DNA of 64,000 bases. It comes from Promerops cafer (lineage: Eukaryota > Chordata > Aves > Passeriformes > Nectariniidae). Positions 32,541 through 44,955 of this stretch are shown here, piece after piece. The first letter of the stretch is position 1, and every line of letters starts with the position of its first letter. The notes beneath the pieces are model-generated. The model saw nothing but the letters and a program-made list of their open reading frames with translations. It had not been told where the DNA came from and did no database searches. The stretch spans positions 1-64,000 of the forward strand of contig VZSE01008989.1 of assembly GCA_013398275.1 (NCBI GenBank). The letters are read 5' to 3'. The position numbers and the translations under genes were made by a program.

Positions 32541-35500
32541 TGTTGCTAAGTGAGAGCATGTGCGTGCACTTGTCTGAAGTGGATTTTCTTCCATCTTGCT
32601 GTGAATGCTGCAAACTTCAATTCTTTGTCACAGGGAGAGGTGAATGGGCAGATGATGTTCTCTGTGAAACCATTAAAATAGTAAGTGGGTAAATATCTAA
32701 AGAAAAGAAATCAGGCATGTTCTGAAGGGGTATGCCTACACTGTCAAAAATTTATGGGTACGAGGCCATTCTCCAACTCGTGTGGTCGGATGCCTTCCAT
32801 CCTCAGTGAATACCTGCAGTGGTGGTAGCAGTTCTGAATTCAGGTTATTTATGATTCTTCTGAGAGAGGACAGCCTGAGCCCATTCCCAACCTCTGCACG
32901 AACCCAAATCTTGTTTAAGTGTTCTAGGCAGAGCAGGCTGTGGCCGGGCAGAGCATGTTCACTGTCCCACTGCATCAGCACATATGTGAGGGACAGCTTT
33001 TTCCTTTTTCCTGGAAATTTGAGCTATAAATACCAGTGTGGATGGAAAGCTTTGAGGTCATGGGGAATGGCACCCTTACATCTATTTTTGAGCCCACTTT
33101 ACACCTGGAAGTGTAGACATACCTATAGAGGATCATGTCTTCTGCATGATAGTATGTGTTTATGTACATTGATGAAATTCAATATCAAATCCTCTGTGGT
33201 TCACTTGGGTAAAGGCAAGCCTTATCACTCTGGAAGAGGGGAATTACCTCGGAGCAGAAGACAGCTGCTCAGGTTGAAGACCTTGTGGCTGTTGGGTCAC
33301 TCACTTTTTGCCTCTGAGAGCACCAAGGCTCTTCAAGGATATTGACAATGAATTGTTGCAAACCAGGAATTTTTGCTCTCAGGAATTGTCAGTGGTAAAG
33401 CTTAGCCATTGCTTACTGGACTTACATTTTGTCTCTACTATACAGGATTTGTAATTGAGGGTAGAATAGGAGCTTGGAAGAGAATAGACATGAGCAAGAG
33501 CACTGTAAAGTGGGATGCACCCTTATGCATGCTCCACTGAACTGTGATTTAAGTGTATCTGCTCTGCCGCTGACGAGCAATCTGAAAGTGACAGGATTTT
33601 CAGAGACCTCTTTTGCTTTCCATAAGGCATTTCTCTTTTCCTTGGGGGAAAAAAGAAAGGAAAAGAGATTGAGAGAGTGAAAGAGTTCTTTGGGAGCTAA
33701 AATGACTTTCGGAGACAAACAATGCACCTGTATTATACAGTATTGATTGTGACATGGCTGTGAGTTACATGGAATTACGGGCTCCCTTGCTCTCTGTTTC
33801 ACCAGGGCTGTTTCATGTGTATAAATTGATACAGAACCCACACCTGAGGGGCTGTTTGTTTCACCTTTTAGCTGAGCCCTTAGAGCTGTTGGTAATGACT
33901 GAGAAAAGGGGGGGACTGATAACCAGAGGGAGTGGAGGCAGTGTATTACTCACTCCCAGTGCCCTATTATCACTGCTGAGCTGACTCAGGTAACAGCCCT
34001 CTCCAAAGCAATCTGCACTAGTGCCATCTGCCTCCAGCAGACAGAGAGCAAGACAGCTCATGGGGTGTGACTTTTGTGCTGGTTATCTAATGTCATGAAA
34101 GAAACTTTTTGGACTCCAAAGTGGCCAGGAGTCACCAGATACTGTTACTGAGCAAAAACAGTTTGAATCAGGAGCAAATGAATGCTCCCCTTATTCAAAA
34201 CGGTTCTGTGATGTAGCATGTGAAATTTTGACTGTGTGAGTGGATTATATTCAAGCAGATCGCTGATGTTTTTGAAAACAAACCCAGTAATGCATCTTTC
34301 ATTGTCCTCAAACAACTCCTGGAGTAGAGTGGGACCTTGCTGAGGCCGAGGGGCTCTGAACCATCTATACTGATCTGTCTGGACATGCCCTTAGAGAGTA
34401 GGGTGTAGTCATTGTCCCTGTTTTTCCCTTGTCATCTGAAAAAGAAAATATGTTCCTATTCCCTCAGGTTCCCTTAAGAAACTCTCCACAATTTTTTATG
34501 GGTTTAGGGCATTTATACCCATATTTATGACTCTTATTTTTAGACTGTGATTGGTGCTGAATTACAATACATCATGACAGCTGTTTATTCATGTTTGTAG
34601 CTGTAGCTTTGACTTCAGTTTCTCTCTGTCTCATTGCAACATCTCTTAAAAATGCAAACACGCTTAAAAAGTAGATTGTATTTTGAACCAAGTGAAAAAA
34701 CACCACCAATTGTCTTTGTTTATGAAATTTCATGGCATATGGATGTTTGCTAGCAGGATAGCTAGTCCCAGCTGGTGTGTTTAGTTTGCAAAGTGTAAAG
34801 TGTGCTGCAAACTGGCTAATCAACTTGTCCTTTTCAACCTGCTGATTTCATAGGAGTTATAAACCCATCCTTCCCATTCTGGTGTGTCTGGATAAACAAT
34901 GTGGCAGCTATTTGAATCTGGGTACCACAAACTGCAGAAAACATCCATCAGACTAATCCAGTTTAATATTGCACCAGGCGGGGTTCCTAAATCTATTCTG
35001 CGTAGTGCACTTCAGCATGAGTTGGAATTTGCTTTTTCTTTTCCCTTCTTTGGTCATTCTCACATGGAAAGAAAAAGGAGTAGAGACAAATGAAGGAATT
35101 CTCATCCTCTAGCACGTAAGCTAAGAGAGTGTAGGTTTTAAGTTGTGCCACCCTCAGCACAGCAAGGGTTTCTGCCTTTCCTCACTAGTAGCACAAGCCA
35201 CCTAATATAAGGGGCTAGACAGCAACAACCTTTGCTTTAGGGTTAAGGTTTCATTGGGCTCCTTTGTGATTCCTTTCTACAAACAACAGATGTGGAATCA
35301 TCTTCACCTCAACCCCATAAATCTCCCCAGATCAGTCTCATGGAAGATCATTCCTCAACAAGCATGTTTCAAAACAAAACATTTGGAGCCTTCCAGATGC
35401 TTGAATGTTTGGAGGACTGGAAGCTTACTTCCTTTCAAAATATTAGATGCTATCATAACCTGATTCACAGAAGGATTTTAAGGGAGAGAAACAACATTAA

Positions 35501-35582
35501 AAAAAAACAAACATATGAGGCATTAAAATTAGAGGATCTGTCAGTACTAGATTTTGCATCTGATTTACAGAGGCTTTTAGGC
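32541..35582. other. Non-coding stretch with one purine/pyrimidine hairpin
   Basis: The longest + frame (187 codons, 32782-33345) has no domain, no sensible composition and no supporting splice context. A 12-bp inverted repeat, TCTCTTTTCCTT (33632-33643) and AAGGAAAAGAGA (33657-33668), flanks a purine-rich 13-base loop. The rest is ordinary. Confidence 0.4.
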
Positions 35583-35704
35583 TGGGGGGTTTTGGGGCTT
35601 TTTTTGTTGTTTTTTTTTTGGGAGGGGGTCTTCCTAGTGCATTATTATGGCCATTTTTAGAAAAACAAAACAAAAAAAGACCCCCCAAACCCCCCCCAAA
35701 AAAC
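35583..35704. repeat. G/T-rich tract facing an A/C-rich tract (quasi-palindrome)
   Basis: The left arm (35583-35628) is G-runs and T-runs, with GGGGGG, GGGG, GGG and GGGGG. The right arm (35661-35704) is A-runs and C-runs, with CCCCCC and CCCCCCCC. CTTTTTTTGTTGTTTT on the left pairs almost perfectly with AAAACAAAACAAAAAAAG on the right, around a loop of about 30 unique bases. The structure could extrude as an imperfect cruciform, with a G-quadruplex option on either strand. Short frames translated through it are Pro/Lys- or Gly/Phe-rich artefacts. Confidence 0.85.
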
Positions 35705-36739
35705 AGTAAACCCACAAAGCAAAATACAACAATCAAAACCATCAAATTTCATCTTGTTAATCAATATTATTTTATTGGACAAGGAAATTAACAATCTCTT
35801 GAAGGATTTCAGTAAGATGAAAGCCAGTTTTAAATATGAATAGAACCTGCTCACAAGTTGGATTGCTGCTCTCCTTTTCTTTTTATAGTTGCCTGAAGGA
35901 TGTAGCCATCTCGCTGCTTTGTGCTCTGCTCAGAGAATAGAAACTGTGACCATCATGCTTGTACCTTCCTATCCCTAATTACAACACCTGGGACAGATTC
36001 CTTCTTTGAGGGCTAGGTGACAGGAGAGATCCTGCATTAAATTCCCAGCTAATATCAGGCTGCTTGTGTCAACACTGCTTGCCACCCTCTTGAAGGCAAC
36101 AGGATGAGCTTTCTTGTTCTCTGCATCCAAGCTCTTCATTATGAGGCACTCCTCAGTGGGAGCTTCTGATGGGCTGTGGTGGAGCTGTGCCATTAATGAT
36201 GTTGTGAAGGAACAGCAGAGCACAAATCTACACAGTTGATGTAGCCTCAGTTTAAAGTGTGAAAAAGACACTTCTTGATCCCCGTTATGTATGTGTCCTT
36301 GAGGATTTCTGCTCAGTTTTCTGACCAAGATTTCCTATTGTTAGCAGTGCACAGCCATTAGAGTCTGGAAGAATGAGCTGTGCTCAGATCTGATGTGTGC
36401 CCCGTCAGCAGAATTGTCAGCTCTGCCTTAGTCACTGCACTTTTATTATAGGAGGGTTTAGGCACAAGGCTGGGTTTGCAGGCCTTGCAGACACTCAGAT
36501 TGACTTTTTATTTGTGCACTAAACTAATATGACAGAGAAATCTACATAAGGCAGCAAACATGAACTAGAACCCTACTTGGTCCTGTCACAGTGTGGCTTT
36601 TGTGGTTACTACCAATCTTTGCAGTGACAAAGTGATAAAAAAATCCCATTATTACTGTTTTGTTTTCAGAACTCCCTTCCAGCTCATTTCCACCAACTAT
36701 GAGTTCTGTCTCACACACATAATGGAAAGAAGGAAATAA

Positions 36740-36912
36740 TAAGTTTAGCTTGAAAGTTTTCTAATCACGGGCTAGAGGACTGACATTTTACCTAACAATA
36801 GCCAAAGAAATCTATGTGCTTTCAGAGCCCTTTCTAATGCCAATTAAAATGAATAATAGCTTTACTACTCAGTAAGCACTGAGAATTCCATAACACAGTT
36901 GGGATTATGTGT
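36740..36912. promoter_or_regulatory. Candidate conserved non-coding element
   Basis: A repeat-free block with CTAATCACGGGCTAG, AACAATAGCCAAAG (SOX-like AACAATAG), GCCAATTAAAATGAATAATAGC and ACTCAGTAAGCACTGAG. SOX-like and homeodomain-like words lie close together without low-complexity filler. Judged by eye only. Confidence 0.3.
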
Positions 36913-39900
36913 CTTTTCTTGTAGTGGGAAGCTTCACAAGCGAAATTTTCTGAGTCCAGTGAGGTACTCTAGTTCAGTAGGGGAGGTGGGATTCCTCCCA
37001 GTTGGGTTTCAAAATCCAGTTACAAGCTGGCCTTCTAGTCTACCAGGTCTGACTAGTGCTCCTGTGTAGTAAAGAAGTATCCACTGGTGACACTTAATTC
37101 CATTCTGCCGTGGGAATAAGGAAGAGGGGGCAGATTCCCTTCTGGATTCCCTTCTCTGTGATGTTCTTTGCAGTAGAAGGATCCTAGATAGTTTTGTTAA
37201 GGTACCTAACTTTCAGAACACTAAAATCAGGCAAACTGTATCCTGTGGAAAGGGAAGGAAAATCACTTCTGAAGTCTGCTTTGCTTGTTGGTTCCTCTTT
37301 CCAGCCTCAAAACCCAATGAACATTTTTTTCAACCAGAAGGGGGTACCTTCCTACAGCCCTTGATATAAAGCTTGTGATTAATATGAAGAACAAGGAACA
37401 AAGGGTGAAATACCCCAGTGACAGAGACCTGGTGCCTCTTTCCCTTGGTACTTGGAAGACATTTTCCTTGTTCTTCTCCCTTGCCACCTATTTTGTGGAG
37501 GCTTCAAATTTTTATGTGGAATTTCTTGGGAGCAGATCCATTGATTTCAGCAGGATTTTTATCAGCAGGTGTGTCTGTGAAGAACTTGTTTGCATTTGGA
37601 CAGTGTCAATCATTTCAGTAGCCTCTGCTTTTGAAAAAGAAAATGTCTATGATCTGGGACCCTGAGCCTGGAACATACCCTAACCCCCAGCATAATATTT
37701 GTAATGCTCTGCCTTAGTTGTAAGGTATAGAGCAAGCTATTTCTGTAGATTAGGGTTTTTTTCTAACAAATAAAGGTATGCCCAAAGTTGCCATACCTAA
37801 TTCCTATTTAATTAATGGTGCCACTAGAGAAGGATTCAAAGTTCCCAGGAAAATTTCCATTCTACTAGATACTGAATAAACAGTGAGTTCTGACTTAGCT
37901 TCAGACAGCTTGATTCTTGAAGTTTCATAAATAAATTATTTTCAGAAAAAAGTAGATAACCAATGCTCCGCAAAGTTACTGCTATCAATGATCTTAGTCC
38001 TCCTTTCCAACTTTATATTTTTTGTGTCTCTTCATTTTTTAATGTGAAAACTCAGCTTCTGAAGTAGGAAAAAATGTTGTGAGGTTTTTGGTTTTGTTCT
38101 TGTTGTTTTGTGGGGGGCTTTTGTTTGTTTGGGTTTTTTCTTCTTTTTCTAACTCATATTACTTTCTAAAACTGCAACATGCTGCACTGTTTATCAATTA
38201 CTATTTTATTTACCTATGTATAAAATTCTCTGATGTGTCAAATGATTTCTTTTCCCAGCAGAAAAATTTAATTCCAAATTAAATTTGGGATTATTCCCAT
38301 ATGACTATTTTACTTTGGTCACATATCAATTTTAAAAAATCCATCCAAGCAAGATTTCAGGCAATGAAATTTGGATTTCTAGTTTTTTGTTTTTTTTTTT
38401 TTCTGATGCCAGGCAACACAACCAGGGAGTGAATAATGCTCTCCCTTTTGCAGTGTACAGTTTTCTAAATACCATTGTGTAGTTTCCTTTCCATCTATCC
38501 ATTTTCTTGAATCAGCCACAACTTGCATCGGTGTTAAGATTTCAGATTGCTCTTTCTCTAGGTGCTTTTAGGTTATCTCAAAATTGAATTGCTGTAATAT
38601 AAAATACTGCAGAATCACTAGAGCCTGCAAAATTAGTTCTTCTGCATACCCCAGAAGAGGTGAGCTGTATTTTACAAAGCCAGAGAGATTTTAAATTATA
38701 GTGTAGTTAAGTTCCATGCACTTTCTTAATGTACATACACTGAGAATTACTTTGGCTAACAGCTTCTCTCCTGCTGTGAAGGATTGCTTTGAACTGCTAA
38801 TTCTCCTGATAGCCTTTCCAAAATGGACATATATTTGAAAGTAATGTCCAACTGAATATGTTTTCAGATGTTCTGTCAGCAAAGAGCTAAATCCTAAAAA
38901 ATGAAAGTACTGATTGGTTTTGTTTTACTCTGAGGTCACTCGCCTTTGTTGCTCTGTCCTGTAGCATTTTATAAGTATTGGAAGCTGGAATCTGATTTCA
39001 GATTCCAAAAATCTGTGCAGGAAGTTTTACACCACTTTTTTTTTTTTTTTTTATTTTTTGACCCATTTAATTCTTTATTTGATCTTGGCAGAATTATTAA
39101 GGGAGCCCAGTTGAAGTGTGAAGTGACTTGATTTAGAAAACACACATAGATAAATGCTTGTATTTTTAGATTGTATGTAAAGACAAATGACTGTAAATAG
39201 AACTCACATTAAGTCAAAAGGCATTTTATCTTTAGCAAGCTCTAATGCAACTCAGCAACTGTTATGTGACCCAGCTTCATTACAGTCAATAGAAGGACAA
39301 TTTGGTATAGCCATAATATTTCCAGCAGCTCAGAAGCTACAGGGAGCCCTGTGCAAAGAATTCTTCTTCCATTTGAATGCAAGTCATTTAGCTTACCTTT
39401 CAGGAGGTGCGTGCAAGTAACTTCCTCAAATTGCATCAATATGGATAAAAAATTCAATTGTACCCGCACAGGAATAATTTTTCCCCCCTCTTCTTACTTT
39501 TACAGCCAACACCACCACCACCATCACATCTGAGGGTGTTTTACCACTGATTGCTCCAATTTATTCTTTCTGAGCTCATTCCAGAATTTTCAAGAAAGAG
39601 GGGTGTATGCAGATTGTGTTACATAGCTACACTGAAATTATGAAAGAGATCTCTTTGCTTCTTCCCATAGGTTCAGGTGTTGTATGAGGGAAGAATTACT
39701 ATTTTTTTTATATAACTTATCCCAGTCTGATACAGAATGGTACTGCTGCTCTGTGAACTCATAGACATTCCCTTCACTAAAATCATATGTGACTTTGCTA
39801 GTCATCCTTCAGAATGCCAAACAAGCTCAACAAGGTAAAGGTGAAAAACCAAGAGAGTGAAAATGGAAAAGAGCTACCAAACTACCCACTGGTGTATGCC

Positions 39901-40019
39901 CCCTCTTCAGGATTTTCCTGCAAGCCTTGTACTGGTGTCATGATTAGACATTTTAAAAATTATACCACAAAGTGCTAGAAGGGGGCCTGTGATGCTTTCA
40001 CCCTTACTCCACAGAAGCA
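36913..40019. other. Non-coding stretch with T/G tract, short inverted repeat and CACC repeat
   Basis: A T/G-rich tract lies at 38083-38140, and T runs at about 38388-38401 and 39038-39055. AAATTTAATT and AATTAAATTT flank CCA at 38264-38286 (10-bp stem). A short (CAC)n run is at about 39510-39526. No recognisable coding region was found. Confidence 0.4.
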
Positions 40020-40830
40020 GTACTGAGGATATCTTGATTATCCTTGATAGGTATCTGTACACCCTGATATTAAAAACCTCCATGGATGGAGATGCTACAA
40101 AACTCTGTTGGTGCACTGATCCAGCATTTAACTCTCTTTTTAGCTAGATCCTTTACCTAATTAGGAATCAAAATCTCTTTTTCTGCAGGTCAAAGTAATT
40201 ATTCCTCGTGCTATTGCTTATTAGTGTAGAGAACAGTTTCTCATCCTTTGAAACAGCCTTCTGAAATTCAAACTTCTCTAGAATGAAAAAAATCCAATTG
40301 TCCCAATTTTCAGTCTATTGCAGGGTTTCTTGACCTCTGATCAGTTTAATTCTACTTCCCTGGACCTCTGATAATAAATTTGGGAATTTCTGAAAGAGGT
40401 GTGCTAAATAGGATGTAATATTCCAGCTGAATACTCATTATTGTAAGGTGCCAAAATAATTATTTTCCTCGACTTGCAGATTTGCACGTTCCATAATCAC
40501 ATTTATCTATTCACAGCAACACTGCATATTGGATCTCACTGATATGAAGATCTTTTCCACAAGAACAGCAGTCTCATTTTTTCTTTGTCTAGCTAATTTC
40601 CCCTTCCTTCACGTACGACTTTGTTCTTGCCTTTATCAAATTCTAACTTCTGATTTAATTTTTTTTCCCAGTGTTCTGGATCACTTGAGATTCTCACTCT
40701 TATGCTAGTTGCCTATCATTCTTACCCACCTATTAACGTTGGCAAAGTGTGTGGGTGATCAGGATTTTTTGGGGAAAGTTTGTCAGCTTTGTGGAACCCC
40801 CTGTAGTTCGTCTCCACCTGGCCTGTTGAG
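40020..40830 (-). mobile_element. Ancient CR1/L3-type LINE copy, antisense, about 800 bp
   Basis: Although very diverged, the + strand follows block by block the reverse complement of old amniote CR1: TTAAAAACCTCCATGGATGGAG, then CCAGCATTTAACTCTC, then TCATCCTTTGAAACAGCCTTCTG, then TTTCTTGACCTCTGATCA, then TAATATTCCAGCTGAATACTC, then ATTATTTTCCTCGACTTGC, then TGGATCTCACTGATATG, then CTTTATCAAATTCTAACTTC. Order and spacing agree with the 3' untranslated region and C-terminal part of the reverse-transcriptase ORF. It holds no intact frame. It is far older than the copies at 26.6 kb and 52.1 kb. Boundaries are approximate, and the consensus comparison is from memory. Confidence 0.7.
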
Positions 40831-43800
40831 GGAAATGTGCTCATCCGTGTTGTGATATCAGCATAGTGGTGTGGGAGGCCAGCTGCTGCTTTTTGGTTGG
40901 TAAATCAGCTTTCTAAAGGAAGTTTTAATTAAAACTGTTCCTTGATATCCATCTTGCAGTGTAATACACTACCTACACTAACCATTTCTCATTATTGCTC
41001 AAACTTCTCTAAATATATTCATTTTTTCTCATTTCATTGTAAATTAATACTCTGACAATTTTTCTTCAAGTGTCACAATTTATAGAGCTTTACTCCTGCT
41101 CTGGTTCCAAATCTCTTGAGCACTCAATTCACAAAAATATCTCCTTGAACAAAAAATTTAAAAATATATTTAAGATTAATCATGAGTTTAAATTCAAAAT
41201 TGTAGCATCATATTTCACAGCTAACGGGAAAAATCTGTTCCCCTCCTCTCATTCCTGCACTCATGAGGACATATGACAAAAAGAGGTGTCACTTTGCAAT
41301 GTCTTCCATCAGCATTCTGGCCACCAGTAATACAGATATATTCCTAAAATCTGATATTCCATTCTAATAATTTTTGCTAAGTGCCTGCTTAAGTGCTTTC
41401 CCAAATCAGAGCTCAAGTTAATTTGTATTATTTTCCATCCACTCCATTATTTCATATAATATATTCATATTGTTTCTTTTCTAAGCTGTTTATGTTCTTG
41501 AATTAATGAATATGTTAAATAAAATTAAATCAAACAGCTCTCCCAGTAGCCACATTAGAGGATATCACTCCCCAGATCAGACATATCACAGAACTGTTAT
41601 CTTTATTTTCAGTCTCTTGTTTTTTCTTAGTTCACAGACAGTAGTGTTCCTATTTGAGTCAGATGGGGTTTCTGGGGATACCAACATTTCATGGAAATCT
41701 ACATTACATACTTTAATATAATATTACATCCTTTTAGAAAACTGTTTGATATTCTGTCTCCTAGAGCATTATCTGCAAAACTAATGTGCAGATAGAGCAT
41801 ATGATAGGGATGTAAATTAAAAAATCTATCTATTAGCCATTTATTTTTTAGTAGCTACAGTTACTGAACGGGGGGCTCTGGTACTCATTAAGCTGTGACC
41901 TTCCAGTGAAACCACAGGGTGCTGATGCACATAATGCAGAGCTGGCTTAAAGCTCCTCAGTTGTGACCACATCTTGCAGAAGAAGGTGGAGCAAACAGGA
42001 ATAAGTAGGGGAGGGAGGCAGAGGGTGAGAGCCTGGGGAAAGCAGCTGCTGGTTTTGTCAGGAGCCATCACTGCAGCAGTGCCAGCTCTGAGGTGCCTGG
42101 TGACAGCAGAAGGGACATTGCCAGAGCTGGGGTGTTGGCAAAAGCAAGGCAGCAAGACCTGAGCTGTGTCACTGCTCTGCTCATCTGACACTGCCCACAG
42201 TGAGTGTTCTGCCCATCACAAGGCTTGTCCCCAGGACTACGGTGACCAAACGCTTGTTAGATCTTCACTGAGCTGGTTCAAACAGTAGTCACACCATGGT
42301 GCCACCCAGATTCCATCAGAGGAAACATCCAGCTTTGCGTACAGGTGGAAAACACAGGCCCGTGGTGGCACTGCTGTGACGTGCTCTGGCATGCTGGGGA
42401 CATGCAGCCAACCCCTTTCATTGCCAACACCAGACACCACCCCTCAGCTCAGGCTGTGGAGGTGCTAAGGCAGTGTACCAGGTCTATTTATAGCTGCAGC
42501 CTTCAGGGAGTTTGTTTTCAGGAACAAGCTCAACAACGTGATAACACCGTGGGGCTGCATCTCGTGGTGGTGGTGGTGGTGTGACACGGTGGCCTGGAAT
42601 AATGCAGTGTTTCTGTGCCATGTACTGCCCCAGATCACTTACAGACAGACAGCACAGCACTGCTGAGTGCTCTGGGGGCAGCAGGCAGTCTCCTGTTACG
42701 AGCTACTATCTGATATTCACACAGTACTGCACTCAGTTTTGCTTAAAAGCATTAGGATGAGCAGAAGCCTCCTGAAGCTCAGTGAGAAAGCAGGTTTTTA
42801 ATGGTATTTCATGCTTCCCTCGATATCCTCTACCAAGATGGACTGTATACCTTTCCTAAGGTAGAATTTATGGTGATCAGATGAAAGTAGACAGATGACA
42901 GAGCTCTCATGTTTAATGATGTGCCTGCAACATCAATTTTTTGTCTTTAATTTTTTTAGCTTGACAAAAGTCTAAAGAAAAAAATCATCGGTCTTTATCA
43001 ACAGGCTCAAACTTTTCTTATTACGCATGGAAAGAACAAGGATATTCACTGGTCTGAGGCTGCTTCCAACTATTGTGTGTCCAGAAACCAACTGAAACTT
43101 CTGAAACTTCAAACATGGGCTAATTCTACCATTCTCCACCAACTACAACCCCTGTACACATCCTGCAGGGAAAAACTGTGCCATTTCTGTAAAATCTTCA
43201 GAACATCTCATTTGCCTTTTCTTATGCCTTTCATTTTCTCACCTTTCATTCTCATCTTTAATTAATTTTTCTCCCTTTTCCCTTGGTCTTCCTTCTGCTG
43301 TCCCTCTTTTTACTCTTCTATCTTCAGACATTTCCCATTGCCTTCACTGCTTCCTGCCAGGGTCTCAGTCCTGTGCTCTGGATGGAGCAGATGCTCCCAC
43401 AGAAGGTTCTACATACAGATTGGAAACACCCAGCATGCTGTATGGGAGAATCTCTCAGCTGCCAGTGTTCAGCCAGGACTGGGGAGCTACTCATTGCAAT
43501 TCAGTTCTGAGACCCCAGAGACTCCCAGAGACTTCAGTCTCTGTCCCTGATGGGCACCCAGCAAGGTACAAACCACGGACCCCAGGATGCTGATGTGGGG
43601 TTTTGGTAATCAATAAACACAGAAACCTCCAGAGATGTGAATACAGAATAAAGTTCCACTTGCTGCAGGAGAGCACACTCGTGTTCAAACCCACCAGGTG
43701 CCGCAGAGGCTTTCAACAGGAATGTTTTAACTTTGCAAGGAGATTTGTATTCACCAGGAAGCCTCTAAGACCAGGGGTCCACTCTAATAAGTGTGCTGAT

Positions 43801-44826
43801 AGAAGAGGTCGTGTCCCCAAAGGATGTCTGATTGGGACGTGTCATTTCTCCTGTGAAAGATGATTACAATAGTCAGACACTGATTGTCTTCTAACGTCCT
43901 TAAGGTGAAAATCTCTTTTAAGAAAAGCTGAAGAAATTACACTTCTCCTTTAAGGTTGTTCAGGACTGAGGAAAGTTATTGGCCTGATGATTCTGAGAAA
44001 CAAAGTCCTCTGCTTCCCAGCACAGGCATTGTCAGTGCAAGACAGTTTCGCCTATTTAGCAGCACTACATGACCAGCAGGGTTCAAACCTGCATGCAGGG
44101 ACAATCCTCAAAGTCAAGGATAATAATAATAGTAATAAAATAATAGTATGACTTCCAATTCTCCTATTCCAGCTGGGATAGGAACCAATACCACATGAGC
44201 TGCATATGCTTCAGTCTGTGACCTCCATACAGCCCTTTGGGCAGGGCATGGCCATTGGAGCAGATAACCCAGCCAGCAATTTAGTCCTAAGAGATTTCAG
44301 GAACGGGCATGGAGTGAGCTGAGAGACAGCTGAATTATTTCTGGGAGCCTCCCCTTCACTGCACTGTGTCCCCATGTCAGCAGAGTGGAAGGGGCCCCCT
44401 TGTCCCCTGCCTGGATGTTGGGGTTGTCACACGCTCGAGGTGTAGGACCAGGCACAAAGCTGGTGCAGGAGGAGGGTGCCACGCTGTGGGTCTCAGGAGG
44501 AAAGGCCAGGGCTGCTGTGCTTTTGCACCTCCACACTGCCTTCACAAGCTGAAAGGCTTTTCATCTGTGCCCTCAGAAATAATAGGACCAAATGTGGAAT
44601 CTGAGCATTATTAAGTGGCAGAGAGCTGGGGAAAAGGTCTAGAAAGCAGAGGAGAAAAATTCTTTACTGATTCTTCCACAAAAGACTGAGCTCAGAAGAA
44701 CACAGCCCAACAGAAAATACCAAGTGTAAATCATCCAACTGCTTATTTGAGCCATGCACTATAATGTCAAAATTTAATTACCTAAGCCAAAAAAGACAAG
44801 AAATAGTTTGCTGTAATAGCTTTACT
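40831..44826. other. Non-coding stretch with (GTG)n microsatellite
   Basis: The interval is AT-rich to about 41.85 kb, then moderately GC-rich to about 42.7 kb, with no recognisable exon. A perfect (GTG)n run of about 20 bases lies at 42564-42583. GGTTCAAACC near 44080 looks like a tRNA T-loop, but no tRNA can be folded around it. Confidence 0.4.
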
Positions 44827-44955
44827 TGGTTTTTTTGGATGGTTTTTTGTGGTTTTGTTTGATTGTTTTGTCTGTTTTGGTTTTGTTTTGGTTCTGTTTT
44901 TTTTGTTTGTTGGTTTTTTTTTTGGTTTGTTTTTGTTTTTGTTTTTGTTTTTTCA
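44827..44955. repeat. Long T/G-rich low-complexity tract
   Basis: About 130 bases of T runs separated by G or GG, the longest continuous tract of this class in the window. A 61-codon + frame over it is a Phe/Leu/Val/Cys-rich artefact. The opposite strand gives a Lys/Asn/Gln/Thr-rich one. A smaller tract of the same kind is at about 45198-45232. Confidence 0.9.

Noticed and set aside
32782..33345. 187-codon + strand frame, among the longest in the AT-rich part
   Set aside because: No domain, no plausible composition, no splice context and no similarity I recognise. Length alone is not enough in 64 kb.
39510..39526. His-rich peptide end in a + strand frame
   Set aside because: It is the translation of a CAC microsatellite.
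44060..44110. tRNA-like T-loop GGTTCAAACC
   Set aside because: No matching A-box, anticodon arm or acceptor stem can be formed upstream. It is an isolated word.
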